From Stutzerimonas kunmingensis (GTDB lineage: Bacteria > Pseudomonadota > Gammaproteobacteria > Pseudomonadales > Pseudomonadaceae): a stretch of 64,000 nucleotides of DNA. Below are positions 35,801-43,472 of the stretch, in pieces. The notes under the pieces were generated by a model. The model ran no database searches. It was not told the DNA's origin and worked only from the letters and a program-made list of their open reading frames with translations. The position numbers and the translations under genes were made by a program. Each line of letters begins with the position of its first letter. Position 1 is the first letter of the stretch. The stretch covers positions 310,001 through 374,000 of the forward strand of contig NZ_PISM01000022.1 in the NCBI RefSeq assembly GCF_002929225.1, written 5' to 3'.

Positions 35801-37013
35801 CAAGCCCGAGCAGGGCGTGATACGCCTGGATCTGGCCCGTGAGGGTGGCGATATCGTGCTGACGCTGTCGGACGACGGTGGTGGCATCAATCTGGACGCG
35901 GTGCGGCGCAAGGCTATCGAACGCGGGCTGATGTCCGCCGATAGCGACCTGTCCGAGCATGAAATCCTGCAGTTCATCCTCGAAGCTGGGTTCTCCACCG
36001 CGGAGCGCGTCACGCAGATCTCCGGACGCGGCGTGGGCATGGACGTGGTGCACTCGGAAGTGAAGCAGCTCGGCGGGTCGATGAGCATCGAGTCGACGCT
36101 CGGTCAGGGCACGCGCTTCCTGATTCGCCTGCCGTTCACAGTGTCGGTGAACCGCGCGCTGATGGTTTATTCCGGTGAGGATCTGTATGCGATCCCGCTG
36201 AATACCATCGAAGGTATCGTGCGTGTCTCGCCATACGAGCTGGAAGCTTATTACCAGCCGGATGCGCCGCGCTTCGAATATGCCGGTCAGGCTTACGAGC
36301 TGCGTTATCTTGGCGATCTCTTGAACAACGGCCAGAAGCCCAAGCTGGTGGGACAGAGCCTGCCGCTGCCGGTGATCCTGGTGCGCTCGAAAGAACACAG
36401 CGTTGCGGTACAGGTCGACAGCCTCGCCGGTTCTCGTGAAATCGTGGTGAAGAGCCTCGGGCTGCAGTTCGCCGGCGTACATGGCATTTCCGGCGCGACC
36501 ATCCTCGGCGATGGCCGGGTCGTGGTGATTCTGGACCTGCTGGCGACCATCCGTGTGCTCCATGCGCACCAGCTCATTCAGCTGCAACAGCCGCGCCTTA
36601 TCGATCAGGTGCAGGAGCCGGTCGAGGTCGAAACCGAACGGCCGACGCTGGTCATGGTGGTTGACGATTCGGTCACCGTGCGCAAAGTCACCAGTCGTCT
36701 GCTGGAGCGCAATGGCATGAACGTTCTGACCGCCAAGGACGGGGTGGATGCCATCACTCAGCTGCAGGAGCGCAAGCCGGACATCATGCTGCTGGATATC
36801 GAGATGCCGCGCATGGACGGCTTCGAGGTGGCCACGCTGGTTCGCCACGACGAGCGTTTGAAGGATCTGCCGATCATCATGATCACCTCGCGTACCGGCG
36901 AGAAGCACCGTGATCGCGCGCTGACCATCGGCGTTAACGAATACCTTGGCAAGCCCTATCAGGAATCGGTGTTGCTCGAGGCCATTCAGCGCTTGGTTCA
37001 CGCCGATGTCTGA
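29811..37013 (+). CDS. chpA: ChpA, multi-phosphotransfer hybrid histidine kinase of the Pil-Chp system
   Basis: This is a 2400-residue CheA-type kinase. An Hpt-like site at H49 (YVHQVHGTLQM) comes first. It is followed by degenerate phosphotransfer units whose acceptor is not His, including TQVRGGLAMI near residues 475-485. Five HTLKG Hpt domains follow, at H787, H943, H1276, H1511 and H1658, separated by very acidic linkers. The CheA core then follows: dimerisation LEGLVNLAGETS (about 1797), N-box MLRNAVDHGIE (about 1978), GRGVGMDVV (about 2072), a CheW-like domain and a receiver with D2329 (LLDIEMPRMDG). A (GAAGCC)12 tract encodes Glu-Ala x12 at residues 1194-1217. ChpA phosphorylates PilG and PilH. 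The ATG at 29811 has GGAG upstream; the ATG at 29796 is an alternative. Confidence 0.96.
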   Translation: MGDRHDYVALEWVKGEIAETLKQARQALEAFVENPQDSTRMRFCLTYVHQVHGTLQMVEFFGAALLAEEMEQLARALLDERVANQGEALEVMMQAILQLPAYLDRIQSARRDLPMVVLPLLNDLRAARGEKLLSETSLFSPDLSGRMPALSQESVERLRTTELPALLRKLRQMLQVALVGVIRNQDLPTNLGYMARVFARLEMLCKDAPLAALWQIASGMVEGLASGGVSNGTSVRTLLRQVDKQLKRLVEEGADGLNQAAPDELIKNLLFYVAKAPGQTPRIQALKQLYRLDEALPDSAVVDQERAQLAGPDRGAMRSVVAALCEELVRVKDSLDLFVRSDRKVIAELSSLEVPLKQIADTLAVLGFAQPRKIILDQIVLVQSVAQGQQAPDDAILMDIAGALLYVEATLAGMVGGPAEERSEASHLPTTDVAQIHQLVIREARNGLEQAKDAIIEFIASQWNHEHLARVPDLLTQVRGGLAMIPLERAASLLQACNGYIQDQLLARQAVPDWQSLDTLADAITSVEYYLERLSEDCGTQGDLILDVAEESLQNLGYSLGHANAPMKVAALENEFADPLDEIEVLPEEPNASLDAFDSVAVDQEESPAPMDPDFLSEAQAPLESHDAEIAAEAKESEWTLEDLPGDEEIIFNLPEEMPASETPPDSLEDESDLSEWSDAQVAELDLPEVSLPDYSEPESLKVEVEPVLSLEEVMAAPVAAINPPAQDVPPSLLPPPADEEPVDEDLLEVFIEEAAEVLEAIGEQLPLWLADSDNKDALGEVRRAFHTLKGSGRMVRALVIGELAWSIENLLNRVLDRSIQPTDAVRQVVCDVVALMPALVDEFAAKAQRQRDDLDHLAAAAHALAKGQSVVLSQPAETPAAIADEPAPSAAAQDDDDALDPQLLEIFRNEAESHLTTLVSFLADCAQRLPQPVTDALQRALHTLKGSAHMAGILPVAEIATPLEKMVKEFKTNLIQMDLAEAELLHEAELLLRQGLANLDHEPLAPIEGAPEFLAKVHALHQARLVEAGARQHNDAGEARDPSVIALFLSEGMDILLDAEDLLRSWREHPAERQELSALLQELTTLGQGAKMADLPQMEALCQVLLRLYAVVEEGRLAVSERFFDDVEQGHEALVGMMDQVAAALQVSEQSELVARLEALLAEAIDPLVLEQPGDPVPVAAPGEISLTELPAEAEAEAEAEAEAEAEAEAEAEAEAWPEEQAPQDEAQDDLDHEMVEIFLDEAVDLMESAGHALDRWLADPANQMALSALLRDLHTLKGGARMAAIRPIGDLAHELESLYEGLSDGRYVHSAPLAALLQRSHDHLALQLEQLQRETPMSSADALIESMKAFRQGALPAFDGVDSTDASLLEADAGPDLIRPENDSAQSLDEPLSADAFDLPLIDVDETSAEADEGDNETAADDSRASDIPFSEELDEIDLSLPELDEVPEAFEAVPAAEEHDTVERDPELVEIFLEEGFDLIESAAGGLQRWMADVDNSFELEALQRDLHTLKGGARMADIREIGDLSHELEFLYEGLCAGSYRASPELFGLLQACQDRLAEMLEAVRAHQPVPSGDALIETIRHFRNNPDEQLSIPSSVSLKAAQEDAQQSAEAEILDIFVEEADDLLEEMESALGRWDAGREDAAPLADMLRVLHTLKGGARLAGQTALGNMAHDLEQRLSEAQQQGAPWPDSLFLDVQHGYDALLKDVELLRAGLASDGGDASQPESPELEPELPREPVALEQPIVAASTLPKPSTSPAKVLPFIRRAQLAAQEAAARRAPQELVKVPAELLEGLVNLAGETSIFRGRVEQQVSDVGFTLGEMEATIERVRDQLRRLDTETQAQILSRYQAEAECAGYDDFDPLEMDRHSQLQQLSRALFESASDLLDLKETLAARNRDAETLLLQQARVNTELQEGLMRTRMVPFERLVPRLRRIVRQVAGELGKQVEFMVGNATGEMDRSVLERIVAPLEHMLRNAVDHGIEPVERRRAAGKPEQGVIRLDLAREGGDIVLTLSDDGGGINLDAVRRKAIERGLMSADSDLSEHEILQFILEAGFSTAERVTQISGRGVGMDVVHSEVKQLGGSMSIESTLGQGTRFLIRLPFTVSVNRALMVYSGEDLYAIPLNTIEGIVRVSPYELEAYYQPDAPRFEYAGQAYELRYLGDLLNNGQKPKLVGQSLPLPVILVRSKEHSVAVQVDSLAGSREIVVKSLGLQFAGVHGISGATILGDGRVVVILDLLATIRVLHAHQLIQLQQPRLIDQVQEPVEVETERPTLVMVVDDSVTVRKVTSRLLERNGMNVLTAKDGVDAITQLQERKPDIMLLDIEMPRMDGFEVATLVRHDERLKDLPIIMITSRTGEKHRDRALTIGVNEYLGKPYQESVLLEAIQRLVHADV
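33390..33461 (+). repeat. Hexanucleotide tandem repeat (GAAGCC)12 inside chpA
   Basis: Twelve uninterrupted, identical copies of GAAGCC encode Glu-Ala twelve times in the linker between the third phosphotransfer domain region and the Hpt with H1276. The flanks also code for Glu/Ala/Pro residues. Because the unit is six bases, slippage would change linker length without breaking the frame. Confidence 0.97.
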
Positions 37014-38058
37014 CGTTCTCTGCGCCCGCATTGCGGTACTCGCCGACACCTCTCTGCAGCGTCACGTGCTGCAGCAGGCTTTGACCGGCAGTGGCTATCA
37101 GGTGGTATTGAACAATGACCCGGCGCGCCTCGAGCCGGCAGACCTGGATAGCACCGAGGCCGATCTCTGGCTGGTCGATCTGGCGCAGACCGAAGATTCG
37201 CCTCTTGTGGATGCGTTGCTTGAGCGCGACACCACGCGGGTGCTGTTCGGTGAGGGGCATGCGCCGGAGCGGCATTCGGAGTTCTACCCACGTTGGGAGC
37301 GCAGCCTGTTCAGCAAGCTGAAGCGCCTGATCGGTGACCCGTCACGGGCAGTGGGGCCGCGTCTGGACGTACTGCAGGGTGAAGGACAACGCCCCGAGCG
37401 CCTGACGCTACCGCCGCTGCTGGCTGATAGCGCGCTGCATGCCGGTGAAGCGGCGACCCAGGTATGGCTGCTGGCGGCTTCGCTCGGTGGGCCGGAAGCC
37501 GTGAAGGCCTTCCTGGACGCGCTGCCTGGCGGCCTGCCAGTCGGTTTCATCTATGCCCAGCATATCGAAGCCAGCTTCGAGTCCGCGTTGTCCCAGGCCG
37601 TGGGCCGACATAGTCAGTGGCAAGTTCAACAGGTGCGCCCCGGCCAGCCGGTGCGCTGCGGAGAAGTGATCATCGCGCCGATCGGAGAGGAACTCGGGTT
37701 CGAGTCCGATGGCAGCACCCGCCTGAACGGTCGTTGCTGGCCTGAGCCGTACAGCCCGTCGATCGACCAGATGATGCTGAATCTGGCCCAGCAGTTCGGC
37801 CAGCGTTGCGGTGTCATTGCCTTCAGTGGCATGGGCAGCGACGGCAGTGCGGCGGCCGCATATGTGCTGCGTCAGGGTGGCAGGGTCTGGACGCAGCGCG
37901 CCGACTCCTGTGCCTGCTCAAGTATGCCGGACAATCTTCGCGAAGGTGGCTACAGCTCCTACAGCGGTGACCCTCGCGAGCTGGCGCAAGCCTTGGTCAA
38001 TCATCTGGTCAGCCAGGTCGGTACGCCCGCCACGTCTTTTCAACGGGATAACTCATGA
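37006..38058 (+). CDS. chpB: CheB-type methylesterase ChpB
   Basis: ChpB is predicted to remove methyl groups from PilJ, opposing PilK. From the ATG at 37006, which overlaps the chpA stop, it has 350 residues. The N-terminal region is a degenerate receiver: LWLVDLAQTEDSP holds an Asp but the acidic pair is missing (RIAVLADTSLQRHVL). The CheB domain has AASLGGPEAV (Ser), YAQHIEASFE (His) and FSGMGSDGSAAA (Asp), so the triad is intact. It overlaps chpC by four bases. Confidence 0.94.
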   Translation: MSDVLCARIAVLADTSLQRHVLQQALTGSGYQVVLNNDPARLEPADLDSTEADLWLVDLAQTEDSPLVDALLERDTTRVLFGEGHAPERHSEFYPRWERSLFSKLKRLIGDPSRAVGPRLDVLQGEGQRPERLTLPPLLADSALHAGEAATQVWLLAASLGGPEAVKAFLDALPGGLPVGFIYAQHIEASFESALSQAVGRHSQWQVQQVRPGQPVRCGEVIIAPIGEELGFESDGSTRLNGRCWPEPYSPSIDQMMLNLAQQFGQRCGVIAFSGMGSDGSAAAAYVLRQGGRVWTQRADSCACSSMPDNLREGGYSSYSGDPRELAQALVNHLVSQVGTPATSFQRDNS

Positions 38059-38525
38059 GTCAAATGGTCGTTTCTCCGGAGGCGGAAAGCCTCACCGGGC
38101 TGCTGATGCCGCTCGCCGATCGCGTATTGCTGGTGCCCAACGTGGCCGTCGCCGAGCTGATTCCCTATCGCGCTCCGCAATCGGTGCAGGGCATGCCCGC
38201 ATGGTTTCTCGGGCAGGTGCAGTGGCGTGACCTGAGCCTACCACTGCTGTCGTTCGAGGCCGCGTCCAGCGGCCAGGCACAACCGGTTGGCAGTTCGGCG
38301 AGGGTTGCCGTGCTCAACGCGGTTGGTGGGCGCGACCACGTCAAGTTCATCGCGCTGCTGGTGCAGGGCATCCCGCACTCGATCAAGGTCGACGCCAGCC
38401 TCGCGCGTGCGGATGTCACGCTTGCCCCGCTCGAACTGGATGCGGTCAACCTTGGCGACGTGCAGCCGCGAATCCCCGATCTGATCGGTCTGGAGCAGAA
38501 GCTCGCCGATGCTGGCCTGATCTGA
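38055..38525 (+). CDS. chpC: CheW-like protein ChpC
   Basis: This is a 156-residue second CheW-type adaptor of the pathway, which in P. aeruginosa links additional receptors or inputs to ChpA. It starts MSQMVVSPEAESLTGLLMPL and has VAVAELIPYR, WFLGQVQWRDLSLPLLSFE (the strand equivalent to RG..LPV..L) and KFIALLVQGIPHSIKVD. It is the last gene of the operon here: chpD and chpE, present in P. aeruginosa, are absent and convergent rsmE follows. Confidence 0.92.
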   Translation: MSQMVVSPEAESLTGLLMPLADRVLLVPNVAVAELIPYRAPQSVQGMPAWFLGQVQWRDLSLPLLSFEAASSGQAQPVGSSARVAVLNAVGGRDHVKFIALLVQGIPHSIKVDASLARADVTLAPLELDAVNLGDVQPRIPDLIGLEQKLADAGLI

Positions 38526-38549
38526 TCGAGGCCGCCACCCGGTACGTCG

Positions 38550-39266
38550 TCAGAAATCGCCCCAGAGCTGCTGTGCCACGCTCAGCGCCACCACCGGAGC
38601 GGTCTCGGTGCGCAGCACTCGCGGGCCGAGTCGAGCAGGCTGAAACCCTTGATTGGCCGCTTGTTCGACTTCGCTCCCGCTCAAGCCTCCTTCCGGACCG
38701 ATCAGGAAAGCCAGTGTCTGCGGTCTGGCATGGCTCGTCAGCGGCGCCGCCACTGGATGCAGCACGAGCTTCAGGTCTGCCTCGACAGGCAACCAGTCAC
38801 GCAGGCTGATTGGCGGGTGGATGACCGGCAGCACCGACCGGCCGCATTGCTCGCAGGCGCTGATCGCGATCTGCCGCCAATGGGCCAGACGTTTGTCGGC
38901 ACGCTCATCGTTGAGGCGCACTTCGCAACGCTCGCTGATGATGGGCGTGATCTGCGTTACGCCTAGCTCGGTGGCCTTCTGAATGGCCCAATCCATCCGT
39001 TCACCGCGGGAAAGACCCTGCCCGAGGTGGATCTGTAGAGGTGACTCTGGCATCCCCGTCAGGCGTTCGTGCAGTTCGACGGTGACGGACTTCTTGCCGA
39101 CTTCCAGCAGTTCGCCGCGAAATTCACTGCCGCTGCCATCGAACAGCTGAACCGCGCTGCCGGCCGAAAGCCGCAGCACCCGGCTTATGTAGTGGGCCGA
39201 TGCGTCAGGCAGTGGGTGCTGGCCAAGGGAAAGGGGGGCGTCGATGAAAAAACGGGATAGGCGCAT
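38550..39266 (-). CDS. rsmE: 16S rRNA m3U1498 methyltransferase RsmE
   Basis: RsmE methylates N3 of U1498 in 16S rRNA in the assembled 30S subunit. The 238-residue SPOUT protein starts MRLSRFFIDAPLSLGQ. It has HYISRVLRLSAG (PUA-like part), HLGQGLSRGERMDWAIQKATELGV, PIISERCEVRL and the knot LIGPEGGLSGSEVEQA with LGPRVLRTETAP. It is convergent with chpC. Confidence 0.95.
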   Translation of the reverse strand: MRLSRFFIDAPLSLGQHPLPDASAHYISRVLRLSAGSAVQLFDGSGSEFRGELLEVGKKSVTVELHERLTGMPESPLQIHLGQGLSRGERMDWAIQKATELGVTQITPIISERCEVRLNDERADKRLAHWRQIAISACEQCGRSVLPVIHPPISLRDWLPVEADLKLVLHPVAAPLTSHARPQTLAFLIGPEGGLSGSEVEQAANQGFQPARLGPRVLRTETAPVVALSVAQQLWGDF

Positions 39267-39307
39267 GGAGGCAGCTGCAGGCGGCGAGTTGGAAGCGGCA
39301 AGTCTAA

Positions 39308-39342
39308 AGCATCGGCAACCTGGCTCGCAGGCTGCCGATGCT
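39308..39342 (-). terminator. Hairpin terminator after bioA
   Basis: AGCATCGGCA (39308-39317) pairs with TGCCGATGCT (39333-39342), a perfect 10-bp stem with a 15-base loop. On the minus strand it begins five bases after the bioA stop and is followed by a short T run (TTTAGA). Termination strength may be modest. Confidence 0.65.
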
Positions 39343-39347
39343 TCTCA

Positions 39348-40754
39348 TCAGCCCGGGTCTCTGAAGCCCGGATAGAGGCCAGTCGCTACCGAGGCCCTGG
39401 ATGCATCTCGGGTGGCGATGTCGATCCCCTCGGTGGCGACTGCCGCGAGAAAGTCGATCTGTTCCTCGGTGATGCAATAGGGCGGCAGGAAATACACCAC
39501 GCTACCGAGCGGGCGCAACAGTGCGCCGCGCTCCAGCGCATGCTGGTAGACCTTCAGGCCGCGGCGCTCTTGCCAGGGATAGGCCGTGCGGCTGGCCTTG
39601 TCCTGAACCATCTCGATGGCCAGCGCCATGCCGGTCTGGCGGACCTCGGCCACGTGCGGATGCTCGACCAGGTGCGCGGTGGCGCTCGCCATGCGCGCGG
39701 CCAGCGCCTTGTTCGCCTCGATGACATTGTCCTCGGCGAAGATATCCAGCGTCGCCAGTGCCGCGGCGCAGGCCAGTGGGTTGCCGGTGTAGGTGTGCGA
39801 ATGGAGGAAGGCGCGCAGCGTCGAATAGTCGTCGTAGAACGCCCGGTACATCTGGTCGGTGGTGAGCACTGCGGCCATCGGCAGATAGCCGCCGGTCAAG
39901 GCTTTGGACAGGCAAAGGAAGTCTGGCGTGATGTCAGCCTGCTCGCAGGCGAACATGCTGCCGGTGCGGCCGAAGCCGACCGCGATCTCGTCGTGGATCA
40001 GGTGGACTTGGTAGCGGTCGCAGGCCTCGCGCAGCAGCTTCAGATATACCGGGTGGTACATGCGCATGCCGCCGGCGCCCTGGATCAGCGGTTCGACGAT
40101 GACCGCGGCGATGTCCTGGTGGTGTTCGGCCAGGGTCTGTTCCATGTGCGCGAACATCTGCCGCGAATGCTCTTCCCAGCTCACGCCCTCGGGACGCAGG
40201 TAGCAGTCCGGGCTCGGCACCTTGAAGGTATCCAGTAGCAGCGGCTTATAGGTGTCAGTGAAGAGGGCGACGTCGCCCACCGACATGGCGGCAACGGTTT
40301 CGCCGTGATAGCTGTTGGTCAGGGTGACGAAGCGCTGCTTCTGCCCGCGTCCGCTGTTGCGCCAGTAGTGGAAGCTCATCTTCAGCGCCACTTCGATACC
40401 GGTCGAGCCGTTGTCGGTATAGAAGACCCGGTCCAGCCCGGCCGGCGTCAGTGCGACGAGCCGCTCCGACAGCTCCACCACCGGCTGATGGCTGAAGCCG
40501 GCCAGCATCACGTGCTCGAGCTGGTCGACCTGATCCTTGATGCGCTGATTGATGCGCGGATTGGCATGGCCGAACACGTTGACCCACCAGGAGCTGACCG
40601 CATCCAGGTAGCGCTTGCCGTCGAAATCCTCCAACCAGACGCCTTCGCCGCGACGAATCGGAATCAGCGGCAGCTGTTCGTGATCTTTCATCTGGGTGCA
40701 GGGATGCCAGAGTACGGCAAGGTCGCGTTGCATCCAGCTGTCGTTCAGGCTCAT
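39348..40754 (-). CDS. bioA: Adenosylmethionine-8-amino-7-oxononanoate aminotransferase BioA
   Basis: BioA transfers the amino group of SAM to KAPA to make DAPA in biotin synthesis. It has 468 residues from the ATG at 40754, with GGAGTAAC just upstream; an in-frame opening to 40844 adds 30 unlikely residues. It has LWHPCTQMKDHEQLP (the signature WHP.TQM), AVSSWWVNVFGHANP, YTDNGSTGIEVALKMSFHYW, LIHDEIAVGFGRTG and the PLP Lys in CLSKALTGGYLPMAA. It is not linked to other bio genes here. Confidence 0.95.
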   Translation of the reverse strand: MSLNDSWMQRDLAVLWHPCTQMKDHEQLPLIPIRRGEGVWLEDFDGKRYLDAVSSWWVNVFGHANPRINQRIKDQVDQLEHVMLAGFSHQPVVELSERLVALTPAGLDRVFYTDNGSTGIEVALKMSFHYWRNSGRGQKQRFVTLTNSYHGETVAAMSVGDVALFTDTYKPLLLDTFKVPSPDCYLRPEGVSWEEHSRQMFAHMEQTLAEHHQDIAAVIVEPLIQGAGGMRMYHPVYLKLLREACDRYQVHLIHDEIAVGFGRTGSMFACEQADITPDFLCLSKALTGGYLPMAAVLTTDQMYRAFYDDYSTLRAFLHSHTYTGNPLACAAALATLDIFAEDNVIEANKALAARMASATAHLVEHPHVAEVRQTGMALAIEMVQDKASRTAYPWQERRGLKVYQHALERGALLRPLGSVVYFLPPYCITEEQIDFLAAVATEGIDIATRDASRASVATGLYPGFRDPG

Positions 40755-40915
40755 CGTTACTCCTCCGCAATGAGTCGCGAAGCCTAGCAGAAGCGCTTGG
40801 GCATGACTTGATGCGATCGGTAATCGATTTACTCGATGTTTCAAAGCGAAAAAATGCGCTCTATTCCGATAGGTAACCGGCTAGGCTTCTAGGCCTGAAT
40901 TTGAAGGAAGATTCG

Positions 40916-41470
40916 ATGCACTGGCGTAACACCTCAACGAACTATGGGCTGACCAGCATTGCCTTGCACTGGTTGGTGGCCATCGCCGTATTCGGCCTGT
41001 TCGGCCTGGGCTTCTGGATGGTTGGGCTGAATTACTACAGCAGCTGGTATCGCACCGCGCCGGATCTGCACAAGAGCATTGGCATCGTGCTGTTTATGGT
41101 CATGCTGCTGCGGGTGCTCTGGCGTTTCGTCAGCCCTGCGCCGGCGCCGCTGGCCAGCCAGGGGCGGCTGACCCGGATCGCGGCCAGGCTCGGTCACAGC
41201 CTGCTGTACCTCGGCCTGTTCCTGGTGATGATCTCGGGTTACCTGATCTCTACCGCCGATGGCCGGCCGATCAGCGTGTTCGGCCTGTTCGAGGTGCCGG
41301 CGCTGATCACTTCCATTCCCGATCAGGCCGACAGTGCCGGGTTGGTTCACGAATACGCTGCCTGGGCGCTGGTGATCTTCGCCGTGGTACACGCCCTGGC
41401 CGCGCTCAAGCACCACTTCATCGACCGTGACGCGACACTCAAGCGCATGCTCGGTCGTGCTGCCGGTTAA
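40916..41470 (+). CDS. Cytochrome b561 family protein
   Basis: This is a 184-residue four-helix di-heme b561-type protein of the inner membrane. Heme-ligand His candidates are in SIALHWLVAI, PDLHKSIGIV, RLGHSLLYLG and VHEYAAW / VVHALAALKHH. The ATG at 40916 follows GAAGGAAG at the right distance. It sits 25 bases ahead of a YceI gene, a frequent pairing that suggests a redox or quinone/isoprenoid link, but the electron donor and acceptor are unknown. Confidence 0.9.
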   Translation: MHWRNTSTNYGLTSIALHWLVAIAVFGLFGLGFWMVGLNYYSSWYRTAPDLHKSIGIVLFMVMLLRVLWRFVSPAPAPLASQGRLTRIAARLGHSLLYLGLFLVMISGYLISTADGRPISVFGLFEVPALITSIPDQADSAGLVHEYAAWALVIFAVVHALAALKHHFIDRDATLKRMLGRAAG

Positions 41471-41495
41471 TCACCCCCGATAGGAGAATCCATCG

Positions 41496-42071
41496 ATGCT
41501 CAAGAAAACCCTCGCCGCACTGGTCCTCGGTTCCGCACTGGTCGGCGGCCAGGCATTCGCTGCCGACTACGCCATCGACAAGCAGGGCCAGCACGCCTTC
41601 GTCAACTTCAAGATCAGCCACCTCGGCTACAGCTGGCTGTGGGGCACGTTCAAGGATTTCGATGGCGGCTTCAGTTTCGATGCGGACAAGCCGGAGGCGA
41701 GCAAGGTTAACGTCACGCTGAAGACCGCCAGCGTCGACACCAACCACGCCGAGCGCGACAAGCACCTGCGCAGCGACGATTTCCTCAACGTTGACAAGCA
41801 CCCGACAGCGACCTTCGAGTCGACTTCGGTGAAGTCCACCGGCGACGGCACCGCTGACATCACCGGCAACCTGACGCTCAACGGCGTGACGAAGCCGGTG
41901 GTGATCGCCGCCAAGTTCATCGGCGAGGGCGATGATCCCTGGGGTGGCTACCGTGCCGGTTTCGAGGGCAGTACCACACTGACGCTCAAGGACTTCGACA
42001 TCAAGATGGACCTTGGGCCGGCGTCGCAAACGGTCGATCTGATCATCTCGGTCGAAGGTGTGCGCAAGTAA
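41496..42071 (+). CDS. YceI family periplasmic protein
   Basis: The 191-residue protein starts with a signal peptide ([18 protein letters not shown], cut after AFA). It then shows the lipocalin-like YceI barrel: [54 protein letters not shown] and the tail [11 protein letters not shown]. YceI proteins bind polyisoprenoids. The P. aeruginosa homologue at this position has also been described as a secreted protease (PasP), which I could not verify by motif. It is probably co-transcribed with the b561 gene. Confidence 0.92.
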   Translation: MLKKTLAALVLGSALVGGQAFAADYAIDKQGQHAFVNFKISHLGYSWLWGTFKDFDGGFSFDADKPEASKVNVTLKTASVDTNHAERDKHLRSDDFLNVDKHPTATFESTSVKSTGDGTADITGNLTLNGVTKPVVIAAKFIGEGDDPWGGYRAGFEGSTTLTLKDFDIKMDLGPASQTVDLIISVEGVRK

Positions 42072-42088
42072 GCGCACCCGTGGAACCC

Positions 42089-42113
42089 GAACGCCGGCAT
42101 CTTGCCGGCGTTC
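42089..42113 (+). terminator. Hairpin terminator after the YceI gene
   Basis: GAACGCCGGCA (42089-42099) and TGCCGGCGTTC (42103-42113) form a perfect 11-bp stem with a TCT loop, 18 bases after the stop. The downstream T run is short (TGCGTTTGCC). Confidence 0.75.
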
Positions 42114-42212
42114 TGCGTTTGCCAGGATATGTATCGGCGCTTCTTGCGTGTCGAATGGGTCTATGACGCACCTTTTGCAACATTTGTAGCAGGCCCGACG
42201 AGTCTTTTCAGG

Positions 42213-42242
42213 TTTACAGACAGTCATGGATGTAAGTATATT
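42213..42242 (+). promoter_or_regulatory. RND-operon promoter overlapped by a TtgR-like operator
   Basis: TTTACA (42213-42218), an 18-base spacer and TATATT (42237-42242) make a good sigma-70 promoter about 75 bases before the membrane-fusion gene. The spacer and both boxes contain an imperfect dyad, TTACA (42214-42218) / TGTAA (42231-42235). The whole block, including CATGGATGTAAGTATA, closely resembles the P. putida ttgABC operator as I remember it. A TetR-type repressor binding there would block RNA polymerase. Confidence 0.65.
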
Positions 42243-42318
42243 TCGGTCCATTCCGCTCTTCGCGTCTGCGGCGCGCTGTTGCCCATTCCCGCCTGCCAGG
42301 TTTTCAAGAGGTCTAACC

Positions 42319-43458
42319 ATGCCAATCAAGTCAGCCAATGCTGCCCTGATCTCCATTCTCGCCGTGGCTGTGTTCCTCGCAGGCTGCGAGGAACAGGATG
42401 CTCCACCCCCCCAGGAGGCTCCACGGGTCGGCATCGTCACCCTGCAGGCTGAACCCTTATCGCTGACCACCGAGCTGCCGGGGCGTACCCGCGCCTACCG
42501 CATCGCCGAGGTGCGCCCGCAGGTCAACGGCATCATCCAGAAGCGCCTGTTCACCGAAGGCAGCGACGTCAAGGCCGGGCAACAGCTCTATCAGATCGAT
42601 CCGTCGGTGTACGAGGCCACGCTGAAGAGTGCTCAGGCGAGCGTCGCTTCCAGCAAGTCGCTGGCCGACCGCTACGCCGACTTGGTCAAGGATCAGGCCG
42701 TCAGCAAGCAGGCCTATGACGAGGCGCGGGCCGCCAGCCTGCAGGCCGAAGCGGAGCTGGAGCGCGCGCGGATCGATGTGCGCTACACCAAGGTGCTGGC
42801 ACCCATTTCCGGCCGCATCGGCCGTTCCGCCGTCACCGAGGGGGCGCTGGTCAGCAATGGCCAGGCGCAGGAGCTGGCGACCATTCAGCAGCTTGACCCG
42901 ATCTACGTCGACGTGACCCAGCCGGCCCGTGATCTGCTCGCCTTGCGTCGCGACCTGGAAGAGGGCCGCCTGCAGAAGGCCGGCGAGAATGCCGCCAAGG
43001 TGACCCTGACGCTGGAAGACGGCAGCGCCTACCCCCATGAAGGCAAGCTTGAATTCAGCGAGGTCACGGTAGATTCCGGCACCGGTTCGGTGACCCTGCG
43101 GGCGGTGCTGCCCAATCCCGACAAGGTACTGCTGCCCGGCATGTTCGTGCATGCGCAACTGGTGGCGGGCCTGAAGAGCGAGGCGATCCTGGTGCCGCAG
43201 CAGGGCGTGACCCGCAATTCCAAGGGCGAGCCCACGGCAATGGTGGTCAATGCCGAGAACAAGGTCGAACTGCGCACGATCAAGACCGAGCGCACGATCG
43301 GCAATCGCTGGCTGGTGGGTGAGGGGCTGCAACCGGGCGATCGGGTGATCACCGAGGGGCTGCAGTTCATCCAGCCGGGCGTCGAGGTCGATGCCGTTCC
43401 GGCGACCAATGTCGACAATATTGGGGTGCCTGCCGGGCCCCAAGGCCAAGAAGGCTGA
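42319..43458 (+). CDS. mexA: RND efflux membrane-fusion protein (MexA/TtgA type)
   Basis: This is the periplasmic adaptor linking the RND pump to its outer-membrane channel. It has 379 residues from the ATG at 42319, with AAGAGG upstream. It is a lipoprotein: LAVAVFLAGC places Cys at about residue 24. It has GRTRAYRIAEVRPQVNGII, the long alpha-hairpin (VYEATLKSAQASVASSKSL to ELERARIDVRYTKV), LAPISGRIGRSAVTEGALV and the beta-barrel and membrane-proximal domains to VQF-like LQFIQPGVEV. An upstream in-frame opening to 42226 covers the operator and is non-coding. The symbol is by homology; TtgA is an equal choice. Confidence 0.92.
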   Translation: MPIKSANAALISILAVAVFLAGCEEQDAPPPQEAPRVGIVTLQAEPLSLTTELPGRTRAYRIAEVRPQVNGIIQKRLFTEGSDVKAGQQLYQIDPSVYEATLKSAQASVASSKSLADRYADLVKDQAVSKQAYDEARAASLQAEAELERARIDVRYTKVLAPISGRIGRSAVTEGALVSNGQAQELATIQQLDPIYVDVTQPARDLLALRRDLEEGRLQKAGENAAKVTLTLEDGSAYPHEGKLEFSEVTVDSGTGSVTLRAVLPNPDKVLLPGMFVHAQLVAGLKSEAILVPQQGVTRNSKGEPTAMVVNAENKVELRTIKTERTIGNRWLVGEGLQPGDRVITEGLQFIQPGVEVDAVPATNVDNIGVPAGPQGQEG

Positions 43459-43472
43459 GGGGTTCCTAGTTC

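Noticed and set aside
42226..42318. 31-residue N-terminal extension of the efflux adaptor
   Set aside because: It would start inside the promoter/operator and displace the lipoprotein signal. The ATG at 42319 has a ribosome site and a correct lipobox.
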